This document shows, piece after piece, positions 9,710-17,935 of a stretch of 64,000 bases of DNA; the stretch's first letter is position 1; each line of letters starts with the position of its first letter. The notes under the pieces are model-generated. The model searched no databases, had not been told where the DNA came from, and saw nothing but the letters and a program-made list of their open reading frames with translations. This stretch comes from Xanthobacteraceae bacterium (GTDB taxonomy: Bacteria > Pseudomonadota > Alphaproteobacteria > Rhizobiales > Xanthobacteraceae), in the NCBI GenBank assembly GCA_031291445.1, contig JARLJA010000136.1:35780-99779 (forward strand), written 5' to 3'. The position numbers and the translations under genes were made by a program.

Positions 9710-10072
9710 GGGCTCTCGCAATTGACCTTGGATTGGCAGGCGTTATCGGACCGCGTGGGCGGCCCACGTTAGCGCGCGATTGCGAGGCAGATATTTCAAA
9801 GCTTCGCGGCGCCTGGCGAAAATATTGCCGCCGACACGGCCCACGCGACACGTCCCCACGGATCCGGGTCGGCGCTGCGCTCGTGCAGCCGGACACTCAC
9901 GCGTGATTTTTTTGTCGCGGCGGCGTTGCGCGCGAGGTCATAACTCTCCAAATCGATAGACAATTGGAAAACGGCGCTATTTCTCTTCGCCCGGTTTCAT
10001 GGGAGTTTCATTGGTGAGATCTCTGCGGCTGCGGGGACATGGGTTTGAGGACTTGTTCGAGGAATTGCGTGA
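9710..10072. promoter_or_regulatory. Divergent control region between ssuA and the flavin reductase gene
   Basis: This 363-base region has no convincing gene. It must hold the promoters for the leftward ssu operon and the rightward flavin reductase. It contains GGCGAAAATATTGCC (9816-9830), an AT-rich GATTTTTTT run near 9905, and an inverted repeat TCCAA-N12-TTGGA at 9947-9968. The last is a plausible but unproven operator. Confidence 0.4.
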
Positions 10073-10714
10073 ATGACCTTGAGTGATGTCGATGATTGCG
10101 GCTGCCGCGAGATGTCTGACGCCCCCGCAAGGCACGCGGAGGTTTCCGGCGACGCCGCCCCCCCGGACTTTCGTTCGGTGATGCGACGGCTTGCCGGCGG
10201 CGTCAGCATCATCACGGCCGGGTGCGGCCAGGACATCACCGGCATGACGGTGACGTCGCTGACCTCGCTGAGCGCCGAGCCGCCGCGCCTCCTGGTCAAC
10301 GTCAATCTCAACGCCTCGTCGCTGCCACTGATCCGGCACGACCGCCTGTTCGGGGTCAACATTCTGGGATCCGACCAGGAGGAGGCGGCGGCGCGGTTCA
10401 GCAGCCGGCTCAAGGGCGCACAACGTTTCGAGGGACTGACGTGGTTCAGGCGGCCATCGGGACTGCCGCTGCTGGCCGGCTCGCTCGCCACCATCGAGTG
10501 TCGCGTCGACGAGATCATCGAGCGCTATTCCCATGCGGTGATCATCGGCGAATTGCTCCACACCTCGCTGTCGCCGGATCTCTCGGCGCTCGCCTACTGG
10601 GACGGCGGCTACGTCCCGATCGCCCGCGATCACGATCTCGGCCGGGCGGCGGACGTCGGCCTGCCGCTGCGCGGCGGCGCGGCGGGCTCGGGCAAGCGAC
10701 CTCTTCTGCCCTGA
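10073..10714 (+). CDS. Flavin reductase (FMN reductase component for two-component monooxygenases)
   Basis: This 213-residue protein belongs to the flavin reductase-like FMN-binding family (HpaC/SmoA/DszD-like split-barrel). Such enzymes reduce FMN with NAD(P)H and release FMNH2 to a partner monooxygenase. FRSVMRRLAGGVSIITA, GMTVTSLTSLSAEPPRLLVNVN, FGVNILGSDQEEAAARFS and a late YSHAVIIGELLH plus LAYWDGGYV are family landmarks. It is the only flavin reductase gene in the window, so it probably serves SsuD and the five DszA-like enzymes. The start ATG at 10073 follows GAGGAA; a downstream ATG at 10112 is also possible. The 30-residue tail rich in Gly and Arg is not conserved. Confidence 0.88.
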   Translation: MTLSDVDDCGCREMSDAPARHAEVSGDAAPPDFRSVMRRLAGGVSIITAGCGQDITGMTVTSLTSLSAEPPRLLVNVNLNASSLPLIRHDRLFGVNILGSDQEEAAARFSSRLKGAQRFEGLTWFRRPSGLPLLAGSLATIECRVDEIIERYSHAVIIGELLHTSLSPDLSALAYWDGGYVPIARDHDLGRAADVGLPLRGGAAGSGKRPLLP

Positions 10715-10766
10715 TCTTCCCTTCTTCCCCGACGCGGCAACGGCGTCAGCTGCCGGACAACCACGG

Positions 10767-11861
10767 TCAGGTTTGTCCCTGCGTCGGCCTTTCCCAGATC
10801 CGCTGCGCGGTCGCGCCGTCGAACAGATGGATCCGCTCCGGATCATAGCCGACCCGCACCTGCGCGCCGACCGCCGGCGCCCCGCGGCCGAAATGCCGCA
10901 CGCACAGCCGCGTGCCGCAGGTCTCGACATAGATCTCCGCCTCGGCGCCGAGGTTCTCGACGTGCCGAACCACGCCCGCAAGCGCCGGGGGGGCGGCTGC
11001 GGGGGCACTGCCGACCGACAGATGCTCCGGTCTCAATCCGACCACGATCTCGCCCGACGCATCGGCGTGGTGGGGCGGCAGCCGGATGACGCCGCCGTCG
11101 GCAGCGCGGATCGCGCCGTCGTGACGCGTGCCGGTGATGAAGTTCATCGCCGGCGAGCCGATGAACCCCGCGACGAAGCGGTTGGCGGGATAGTCGTAGA
11201 GCTCGAGCGGCGTCGCCACCTGTACGATCTCGCCGGCGTTCATCACGGCGATGCGGTCCGCCAGCGTGATCGCCTCGACCTGGTCGTGGGTGGTGTAGAC
11301 CATGGTCATGCGGAGCTTCCTCTGCAGCGCCCGGATCTCGAGGCGGGTCGAGACCCGCAACTGGGCGTCGAGGTTCGACAGCGGCTCGTCGAGCAGAAAC
11401 GCGACCGGCTCACGCACCATGGCGCGCCCCAACGCGACGCGCTGGCGCTGGCCGCCGGACAGCGCGCGAGGGTAGCGATCGAGCAGCGACTCGAGTTCGA
11501 GCGCTCTGGCGGCATCGGCGACGCGGCGCTGTCGCTCCGACGGGTCCAGGCCGCGCAGCTTCAGTCCGAAGGCGAGATTGTCGCGTACCCGCATGTGGGG
11601 ATAGAGCGCGTACGACTGAAACACCATGGCGACGTTGCGCGCCTGCGGCGGCGCCGCGTCGACCGGCCTGCCGTCGAAGGCGATGCTGCCGCCGGAGGTC
11701 GGCTCGAGGCCGGCGATGGCGCGCAACAGCGTCGACTTGCCGCAGCCGGAGGGGCCTACCAGCGCCAGGAATTCGCCTTCGGCGATCGACAGGTTGATGT
11801 CGCGCAGCACGCGCCGCCCGCCGAACTCCTTGTGAAGACCGTTGATGTCGATTCTGGCCAC
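10767..11861 (-). CDS. Sugar-type ABC transporter ATPase (MalK/UgpC family)
   Basis: This 364-residue protein has the two-part MalK/UgpC layout. The first part is an ATPase domain with Walker A (GPSGCGKS), VFQSYALYPHMRVRDNLAFGLKLRG, the signature [15 protein letters not shown] and DEPLSNLDAQLR. The second is a C-terminal regulatory beta-barrel (GLRPEHLSVG near residue 275, YVETCGTRLCVRHFG later). The start GTG at 11861 follows GAGGGG at a good distance, and the length matches the family. It is the last gene of a four-gene leftward importer operon. This importer class carries sugars, glycerol phosphodiesters and some sulfo-sugars; the substrate here is not visible. Confidence 0.88.
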   Translation of the reverse strand: MARIDINGLHKEFGGRRVLRDINLSIAEGEFLALVGPSGCGKSTLLRAIAGLEPTSGGSIAFDGRPVDAAPPQARNVAMVFQSYALYPHMRVRDNLAFGLKLRGLDPSERQRRVADAARALELESLLDRYPRALSGGQRQRVALGRAMVREPVAFLLDEPLSNLDAQLRVSTRLEIRALQRKLRMTMVYTTHDQVEAITLADRIAVMNAGEIVQVATPLELYDYPANRFVAGFIGSPAMNFITGTRHDGAIRAADGGVIRLPPHHADASGEIVVGLRPEHLSVGSAPAAAPPALAGVVRHVENLGAEAEIYVETCGTRLCVRHFGRGAPAVGAQVRVGYDPERIHLFDGATAQRIWERPTQGQT

Positions 11862-11875
11862 GGCCGATCCCCTCG

Positions 11876-12793
11876 CTATTTCACGCCGCCCGCCGTCAGG
11901 CCGCCGATCAGGCGATCCTGGAACAGCAGCGCAATCACATAGATCGGCGTGATGCCGACCAGCGATGCCACCGCCATCTGTCCGAAATTGACGAAGCGGT
12001 CGCCCTGGAACAGCGAGATCGCGACCGTCAGCCCGCGCACCGACTCGTCCTGGGCGAACAGCGACGCGAACAGGAACTCGTTGTAGGCCAGGATCAGGCA
12101 GATCAGCCCGCTCGCAACCAGCCCCGGGACCAGCAGCGGCAGATCGATGAGGACGAAGGTCCTGATGAAGCCGGCGCCGTCGATCCATGCCGCTTCGTCG
12201 AGCGCCGCCGGGATCTTGCGGACGAAGCCGGCCAGCAGCCAGTAGGCGACCGGCACGTTCATGAAGCCGTAGAGCAGCACCATGCCGGGGATGCTGTTGA
12301 GCAGGCCGAGCCATCGCATCAGGAAGAACAGCGGCAGCAGGGCAACCACCGGCGGCGCGATGTAGCTCGACAGCGCCAGCGAGCCGACGAACTCGCCCCG
12401 GCGCAGCCGGACCACCGCATAGGTGGCTGGCGCCGCCACGATCAGCGTCAGGACGGCCGACAGCGTCGCGATCAGCAGCGAGTGCCACACGAAGGCCGTG
12501 AGATGGATGACCTCGAACGCCTTCCACCAGTTCTCCAGCGTCGGCTTGTCGGTGAAGAACCGGCCGAGCAGGACCTCGTCGCGGGTCTTGAAGGTGAGGC
12601 TGACGAGGAACGCGATCGGCAGCAGGAAGAAACCGGCATAGAGGCCGATCCCGGCCACCGACAGCGCCTGCCGCGTCCGGGTGCGTCCACGCGCGCCCGC
12701 CCCCGCCTCTACGGCCGGCGCCGGCGGAGCCTCGCCCCCCTCAAAGCTCAGCTCCGCCAGCGGCTCGCGCCCGACCACCGTCTCGGCGGTCAC
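11876..12793 (-). CDS. Sugar-type ABC transporter permease (MalG-like)
   Basis: This 305-residue permease carries about six membrane segments. An unusual polar N-terminus of about 45 residues precedes the first helix (GIGLYAGFFLLPIAFLVSL). The EAA loop DEAAWIDGAGFIRTFVLIDLPLL is clear near residue 210. The GTG start at 12793 overlaps the TGA of the preceding permease gene by four bases. The reading frame continues far upstream but only as a shadow of the partner genes. With the genes on either side it makes one importer. Confidence 0.87.
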   Translation of the reverse strand: MTAETVVGREPLAELSFEGGEAPPAPAVEAGAGARGRTRTRQALSVAGIGLYAGFFLLPIAFLVSLTFKTRDEVLLGRFFTDKPTLENWWKAFEVIHLTAFVWHSLLIATLSAVLTLIVAAPATYAVVRLRRGEFVGSLALSSYIAPPVVALLPLFFLMRWLGLLNSIPGMVLLYGFMNVPVAYWLLAGFVRKIPAALDEAAWIDGAGFIRTFVLIDLPLLVPGLVASGLICLILAYNEFLFASLFAQDESVRGLTVAISLFQGDRFVNFGQMAVASLVGITPIYVIALLFQDRLIGGLTAGGVK

Positions 12794-13710
12794 GACGCAT
12801 GCTCCTCGACCCGCCGATGCAGCCAGAGCAGCGGCAGCAGCACGATCGAGACGAAGGCCGCGAACAGCACCGTCTGCGCCGACGCCAGGCCGACGTCGAA
12901 CTCGCGCAGCCCGGTGCGCCAGATGGTGAAGCCGGACATGTCGGTCGAATTGCCGGGACCACCGAAGGTCAGGACGTAGACCAGGTCGAACACCTTGAAT
13001 GCCATGATCAGCCGCAGCACGAAAATCGCCAGCAACAGGTGCGAGGTCAACGGCAGCTGGATCCGCCAGAAGATCGATGCCGGCCCCGCGCCGTCCAGCA
13101 TCGCCGCCTCGACCACGTCGTCGGGGACCTGGCGGAGCGCGGCGTAGGCGAGCAGCGTGACGAACGGCGTCCACTGCCAGACATCGGCAACCATGATCGA
13201 CACCAGCGCCCACGGCGTGGTGCCGAGAAACGACACCGGCGCGTCGATCAGCCCGAGCGAGAGCAGTTCGCCGTTGACGAGGCCGCCGCCCGGCGCGAGC
13301 AGCAGTTTCCAGGCCACGCCGACCAGCACGGGCGGCGTCATCAGCGGCAGCAGCAGGACCGAGCGCAGCAGCCGCCCGGCGCGCCGCGACGACGTCAGCA
13401 ACACGGCGAGCCACAGCCCGAGCCACAGCTCGACCACCGCGACCGCGAACGAAAACAGCGCCGCCCGCGCCAGCGATGGCAGGAAGGTGCTGTCGCCACC
13501 GACGGTGAGCCAGCGATAGTTGCCCAGCCCGATCCACGCCTTGAACGGCTGGCCCAGCGTCGACTTGGTGACGGAAAGTCCCGCCACATAGACCGACGGG
13601 AACACCGCAAAGACCAGGAGGCCGATGATGACCGGGGTCAGCATCAGCCACGCGGCGGCGGAGCGGTTCGCCGTGCCGCCGCGCAGGATGACGGAAAAAG
13701 CCGCGCTCAT
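12790..13710 (-). CDS. Sugar-type ABC transporter permease (MalF-like)
   Basis: This 306-residue permease starts with a short cytoplasmic tail and then AWLMLTPVIIGLLVFAVFPSV. It has about six membrane helices and an EAA loop (EAAMLDGAGPASIFWRIQLPL). FDLVYVLTFGGPGNSTDM is typical of the UgpA/MalF group. It lies three bases after the binding-protein gene and overlaps the next permease gene, so the order is binding protein, permease, permease, ATPase. Confidence 0.88.
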   Translation of the reverse strand: MSAAFSVILRGGTANRSAAAWLMLTPVIIGLLVFAVFPSVYVAGLSVTKSTLGQPFKAWIGLGNYRWLTVGGDSTFLPSLARAALFSFAVAVVELWLGLWLAVLLTSSRRAGRLLRSVLLLPLMTPPVLVGVAWKLLLAPGGGLVNGELLSLGLIDAPVSFLGTTPWALVSIMVADVWQWTPFVTLLAYAALRQVPDDVVEAAMLDGAGPASIFWRIQLPLTSHLLLAIFVLRLIMAFKVFDLVYVLTFGGPGNSTDMSGFTIWRTGLREFDVGLASAQTVLFAAFVSIVLLPLLWLHRRVEEHAS

Positions 13711-13713
13711 CGC

Positions 13714-15015
13714 TCAGGCGAGCAGATGTTCCCAGGCGTGCTGCGCCGCCTCGAGCCCGGCCTTGGGCTTGGCCTGCCCGGCGAGGATCAAAGCGAGCTG
13801 CTCGGTAAGGGCATCGAGCAGTTTCGGCGCCTGCGCCACGTTCGGCCATGGCAGTGCGCTGCCGAAGGCCGCCGCCGCCGCGCGCTGCACCTTCGGCGCG
13901 AACGCCTTGTAGGCGGGATCGTTCAGGGTCGAACGACGCGTCGGATCGATACCCGAATTGGGCGTGGTCAGCAGCTTCGCGCCGACCTCGCTCGAAGTCG
14001 CAAAGCGCACGAACTCCCAGGCCAGGTCCTTCTTCCTGGAGCCGGTGGAGATCGCCCAACCGAACCCGGCATCGAGCGCGGCCACCGGCGTCTTGTTCTT
14101 GCCGCCGACCGGAAGCTGGCTGACGTCCCACTTGTCGACGATCTTCGAGTTCTGCGGATCCTGCGCCCGCACGCCGAGATCGGTCCAGAATTCGAGGAAC
14201 GCGACCTTGCCCGACAGGAACGCCGGCAGCGCCTGGTCGAACGCGGTCTCCGACGGCGTCGGCAGCGCATAGGGCGCAACCCGCACCAGTTCCTCGGCGG
14301 CGGCGATCGACTCCTCCGACACCAGGTCGGGCTGGCCGTTCTTGAGGAACTTGCCGCCGAAGCCGGCGAGCCGGTTGGCATAGCTCGAGACGATGATCAC
14401 CGGCACCTTGAAGCCGAGCAGCGCGGCGCCGTAGACGCCATTGCCCTTCTCCTTCTCGGTGATGGTCTTGACGGCCTGGTAGTAGGCGTCCCAGGTCGCC
14501 GGCGCCTCGAGGCCGTGACGGTGGAGAATCTCGGTGTTGTAGAACAGCACGTGGGAGTCGCCGTCGTACGGCAGGCCATAGCGCCGGCCGTTGACCAGCG
14601 TATAGGCGTCGTAGACCGACTCGATGAAGTCGCCGGGATTGATCCTGGCCTTGTCCTTCTCGATCAGGTCGGTGAGGTCGACCACGACCTTGTCCTCGAC
14701 CAGCGCGCCGATGCTCGTGTACCAGTAGTCGTGCACGTCGAAGTGGTTGGCGCCGGACTGCACGTCCAGCGTCGCCTGGGCGTAGGGGATCACGGTGAAG
14801 TTGAGCGTGACGCCGGCCTGATCCTGGAACAGCTTCTTCAGCACCTCGCCGGCGATGGCGTGGGGCTGGATGATCGTCAGGTTCAGCTCCTGCCCGGCGA
14901 ACGCGCCCGAGCGCAGCAGCGGCGACAGCTGCAATACGCCGGCGCCGGCCAGCGCCGCGGATGCCGACAGCAGCGCGCGCCGGCTGATGCCACTCTTCTC
15001 AATCCGTTCGGTCAT
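13714..15015 (-). CDS. Extracellular solute-binding protein, family 1
   Basis: This 433-residue binding protein has a twin-arginine-like leader (SRRALLSASAALAGAG). The body has the usual family features: a hinge near DVHDYWYTSIGALVEDK, GRRYGLPYDGDSHVLFYNTEIL, and AWEFVRFATSSEVGAKLL near the C-terminus. It presents its ligand to the two permeases downstream. A GGAG ribosome-binding site precedes the ATG. The setting, between flavin reductase and monooxygenase genes, suggests an organosulfur ligand such as a sulfo-sugar derivative. That is inference only: no sulfoquinovosidase or other sulfoglycolytic gene is present. Confidence 0.85.
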   Translation of the reverse strand: MTERIEKSGISRRALLSASAALAGAGVLQLSPLLRSGAFAGQELNLTIIQPHAIAGEVLKKLFQDQAGVTLNFTVIPYAQATLDVQSGANHFDVHDYWYTSIGALVEDKVVVDLTDLIEKDKARINPGDFIESVYDAYTLVNGRRYGLPYDGDSHVLFYNTEILHRHGLEAPATWDAYYQAVKTITEKEKGNGVYGAALLGFKVPVIIVSSYANRLAGFGGKFLKNGQPDLVSEESIAAAEELVRVAPYALPTPSETAFDQALPAFLSGKVAFLEFWTDLGVRAQDPQNSKIVDKWDVSQLPVGGKNKTPVAALDAGFGWAISTGSRKKDLAWEFVRFATSSEVGAKLLTTPNSGIDPTRRSTLNDPAYKAFAPKVQRAAAAAFGSALPWPNVAQAPKLLDALTEQLALILAGQAKPKAGLEAAQHAWEHLLA

Positions 15016-15056
15016 GATGATGCTCCGGCATTCTCGTTGGGTGGTGCGATCCGCGA

Positions 15057-15086
15057 ATAGAACGCGTTGTCTACCAATTCAGTCAA
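15057..15086 (-). promoter_or_regulatory. Possible sigma70-type promoter of the sugar-type ABC operon
   Basis: On the minus strand TTGACT (15086-15081) is followed 18 bases later by TTCTAT (15062-15057). The resulting start point would lie about 35-40 bases before the ATG at 15015. This is a match by eye only. Confidence 0.35.
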
Positions 15087-15102
15087 CTATCGCGCCCCCG
15101 CC

Positions 15103-15116
15103 GCGCGAAAATAAGA
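15103..15116 (-). promoter_or_regulatory. Shared 14-base motif, copy 1
   Basis: GCGCGAAAATAAGA on the plus strand, which reads TCTTATTTTCGCGC in the direction of the downstream leftward operon. The identical 14-mer occurs in the same orientation relative to the next operon at 25145-25158. It lies about 90 bases upstream of the binding-protein start at 15015 and may be a regulator site. Confidence 0.35.
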
Positions 15117-15220
15117 ATGTCGCTCTGCGATGGAGGGCCGGCGAAGCCAGATTTTTTCGTGCGCCGCTCTGCCGCGACAGCTTCTCGCTACGTCGCCCGA
15201 TCCATGCAACGCGCCGCCTC

Positions 15221-16633
15221 TCAACCGGCATTGGCGACGCGCGGCGGCGCGACCGCGGCAGAGAGTGTGTCCAGGGTTCGGTAGCGCCCGGCCGGGTGCG
15301 GCGACTGCAACCGCGCGCCGCCGCCGAACAGCTTCTCCCGCAAGGTTCCCTGCCGGTAGGCTGTTTTGTAGACGCCGCGCCGCTGCAGCTCGGGCACCAG
15401 ATGGTCGACGATGTCGGCGAAGGTCTCGTGGGTCACCGCATAGGCGAGGTTGAAGCCGTCGACGTCGGTGTCGGCCACCCACTCCTCGAGCTGGTCGGCG
15501 ACGCGCTGCGGCCCGCCGACGAACAATGGACCAAGACCGCCGATACCGATCCATTCGGCGAGCTCGCGCACGGTCCATACCCGCGACGGATCGGCGCTGG
15601 TGAAGGCCTCGACCGAGGACTGCACCGCATTTGTGCGGATATGCCGCAACGGCTGATCGAGCGCATAGGACGAAAAATCGATGCCGAGCCAGCCCGAGGC
15701 CAGCGCCAGCGCGCCCTCGTGACTGACATAGCGGCGGTACTCGTCGTGCTTGGCCTGCGCCTTGGCGTCGGTCTCATCGACGATCACGGTCTGGAGATTG
15801 AAGACGAGGACACTGCGCGGATCGCGCCCGGCCGCCGCGACGCCGGCGCGGATCGCGGCCACGCTCTTCTTCAGCACGGCCTTGGAGGGTGTCGCGACGA
15901 ACACGCATTCGGCGTTGGCGCTGGCGAAGGTGAGGCCGCGGCTCGAGGCACCGGCCTGGAACAGCACCGGCGTGCGCTGCGGCGACGGCTCGCAGAGATG
16001 GATGCCCGGCACCTCGTAGAAGCGCCCCTTGTGGCCGATCGGCCGCACCTTGCCCGGATCCGTGAAGATCCGGCGGTCGCGGTCGCGGACCACCGCGTCG
16101 TCCGCCCAGCTGCCCTCCCACAGCTTGTAGCAGACCTCGAGATACTCGTCGGCGACATCGTAGCGGTCGTCGTGCTCGGTCTGGCCGCGCAGCCCGATGT
16201 TCCTGGCGCCGCTCTCGAGATAGCCGGTCACGATATTCCAGCCCGCGCGGCCCCTGGTCAGATGATCGAGCGTCGAGAGCCGGCGCGCGAAGGTGTAGGG
16301 GTGTTCGAACGACGTGGACGCCGTGACGCCGAAGCCCAGATGCTCGGTGACCAGCGCCATCGCCGGCACCAGCTGCAGCGGATCGTTGACCGGCACCTGC
16401 GTCGACTGGCGCAGCGCCGTTTCCACCGAGCCGTGGTAGACGTCGTAGACGCCGAGCACGTCGGCGATGAACAGCGCATCGAACCTGCCGCGCTCCAGCA
16501 GGGTCGCGAGCTCGGTCCAGTAGGCGAGGTCCTTGTACTGCCACGAGCGGTCGCGCGGATGGGCCCAGAGCCCCGGGGACTGGTGCCCCACGCAGTTCAT
16601 GTCGAAGGCATTGAAATGGATTTCGCGGGCCAT
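15221..16633 (-). CDS. NtaA/DszA-family FMNH2-dependent monooxygenase
   Basis: This 470-residue LLM monooxygenase opens with INAF/FNAF-type sequence (MAREIHFNAFDMNCVGHQSP) and has ATLLERGRFDALFIADVLG, STLDHLTRGRAGWNIVTGYL, DDRYDVADEYLEVCYKLWEGSW, PSPQRTPVLFQAGASSRG and a GTLREKLFG tail. The first 30 residues and many later blocks match the enzyme at 25751 closely, so the two are paralogues. Members of this branch include nitrilotriacetate and dibenzothiophene-sulfone monooxygenases. FMNH2 must come from another protein. It lies six bases after an SfnB-like gene and ends the long leftward run that starts near 24.8 kb. The real substrate is unknown. Confidence 0.85.
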   Translation of the reverse strand: MAREIHFNAFDMNCVGHQSPGLWAHPRDRSWQYKDLAYWTELATLLERGRFDALFIADVLGVYDVYHGSVETALRQSTQVPVNDPLQLVPAMALVTEHLGFGVTASTSFEHPYTFARRLSTLDHLTRGRAGWNIVTGYLESGARNIGLRGQTEHDDRYDVADEYLEVCYKLWEGSWADDAVVRDRDRRIFTDPGKVRPIGHKGRFYEVPGIHLCEPSPQRTPVLFQAGASSRGLTFASANAECVFVATPSKAVLKKSVAAIRAGVAAAGRDPRSVLVFNLQTVIVDETDAKAQAKHDEYRRYVSHEGALALASGWLGIDFSSYALDQPLRHIRTNAVQSSVEAFTSADPSRVWTVRELAEWIGIGGLGPLFVGGPQRVADQLEEWVADTDVDGFNLAYAVTHETFADIVDHLVPELQRRGVYKTAYRQGTLREKLFGGGARLQSPHPAGRYRTLDTLSAAVAPPRVANAG

Positions 16634-16639
16634 GCGCCC

Positions 16640-17899
16640 TCACAGCGCCCCGTGGCGCGGCGGATTGACGCCGTTGAGCCAGTAGTTGCCGATCGCGCGG
16701 TATTTCCAGCGCAACGGATCGTGCACGGTGTGGGTCCGCGCGTTGCGCCAGTGCCGGTCGAGGTCGAACTCGGCCAGCGTGGACCGCGAGCCGGCCAGTT
16801 CGATCAGTTTGCTGGCGGCAAACAACGAGGCCTCCGTCGCCGCGACCTTCGCCTCCGCCACCGCGACCGACGCCGCGCCGACGCTCTCGAGCCCCGGCCG
16901 TACCACCGCCTCGTCAGCCAGGCGGCCGGCGCGTGCCAGCAGCGCGTCGCCGGCGCGCACCTTGACATGAACCGCGCCCAGCTCGGCGATCAGATAAGGA
17001 TCCTCGTAGCCGTGCTCGACGCCACTGTCCTTCCAGGGCCGGGTATAGTTCCGCACGAAATGGATGGTGTCGGCCAGCGCCGCGCGGGCGATACCCTGGT
17101 CGATCGCCGCATGCATGATCTGGGCGATCGGTCCCATCGAGGTCGGCCGGTCGAACACCGCCTGCATCGAGATCACCGAGAACGGATGGACGCGCACGTT
17201 CTCGAACACCGTCGATCCCGATCCCGTCGTGCGCTGGCCGAAGCCGGTCCAGTCGTCGATGATGGTCACCCCATCGGCATCCCGCGAAATGAAGGCGACG
17301 ACGGAGCGGCCGTCGTCGTCGTCGCCGACCACGGCGATCCAGTGCGCGAACAGCACGCCGGTCGAGTAGAACTTGCGGCCGTTGACGACATGGCCGTTGC
17401 CGTCGCGCAGGATGCGGGTGTCGTGATGGTGCGCCGTCTTGGTCCCGAGCTCCGACAGCGCGTTGCCGATCCGCTCGCCCGCCAGGATGCGGTCGTAGAA
17501 GAACCGCTTCTGGGCCTCGGTGCCCTGCAGCCGCAGCGCCTCCAGCATGAAGAAGTGGTTCTGCGGGATCTGGCCGATCGAGCCGTCCGCCGCCGACAGC
17601 GTGGCGATCACCTCGGCGAGCGTGACGGCGCTGACTTCCGCCCCGCCATACGCACGCGGCACGGTGATGGCCAGCAGCCCGGCATCGGACAGGAGATCCA
17701 GCTCGGCATACGGCAGGCGGCGATCGCGGTCGCGCACCGCGGCGCCCTCCACGATCTGCTCGGCCGCCTTGCGGGCCGCCGCGATGGCCTCCGCGTCGGA
17801 GCGGATCCGGACCGCCTCGCCGGCGCGGCGGGGCGGTACGCGAAACCCTTCCGGGGCGACGATAGCTTCGGAAGACGACGGCGACGACAGCGAGATCAT
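16640..17899 (-). CDS. SfnB/DszC-like flavin oxidoreductase (acyl-CoA dehydrogenase fold)
   Basis: This 419-residue protein has the acyl-CoA dehydrogenase fold but belongs to the SfnB/DszC side branch, which acts with LLM monooxygenases in sulfur uptake. Landmarks are RRLPYAELDLLSDAGLLAITVPRAYGG, SIGQIPQNHFF, NGRKFYSTGVLFAHW, IDDWTGFGQRTTGSGS and the C-terminal DLDRHWRNARTHTVHDPLRWKY. SfnB proteins are needed for growth on dimethyl sulfone in pseudomonads, and DszC oxidises dibenzothiophene with FMNH2. Which reaction occurs here is not visible. It lies 36 bases after the next SfnB-like gene, and the two are clear paralogues. Confidence 0.85.
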   Translation of the reverse strand: MISLSSPSSSEAIVAPEGFRVPPRRAGEAVRIRSDAEAIAAARKAAEQIVEGAAVRDRDRRLPYAELDLLSDAGLLAITVPRAYGGAEVSAVTLAEVIATLSAADGSIGQIPQNHFFMLEALRLQGTEAQKRFFYDRILAGERIGNALSELGTKTAHHHDTRILRDGNGHVVNGRKFYSTGVLFAHWIAVVGDDDDGRSVVAFISRDADGVTIIDDWTGFGQRTTGSGSTVFENVRVHPFSVISMQAVFDRPTSMGPIAQIMHAAIDQGIARAALADTIHFVRNYTRPWKDSGVEHGYEDPYLIAELGAVHVKVRAGDALLARAGRLADEAVVRPGLESVGAASVAVAEAKVAATEASLFAASKLIELAGSRSTLAEFDLDRHWRNARTHTVHDPLRWKYRAIGNYWLNGVNPPRHGAL

Positions 17900-17935
17900 G
17901 ACGGTGAACCAGGGTTGGAGAAGGACGTCACGCGG

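Noticed and set aside
10073..16633. A sulfoquinovose monooxygenase (SMO) pathway
   Set aside because: A flavin reductase and sugar-type importer are present, but no sulfoquinovosidase, no SmoB-like aldo-keto reductase and no SmoC-like enzyme beside them; kept only as a hypothesis for the importer.
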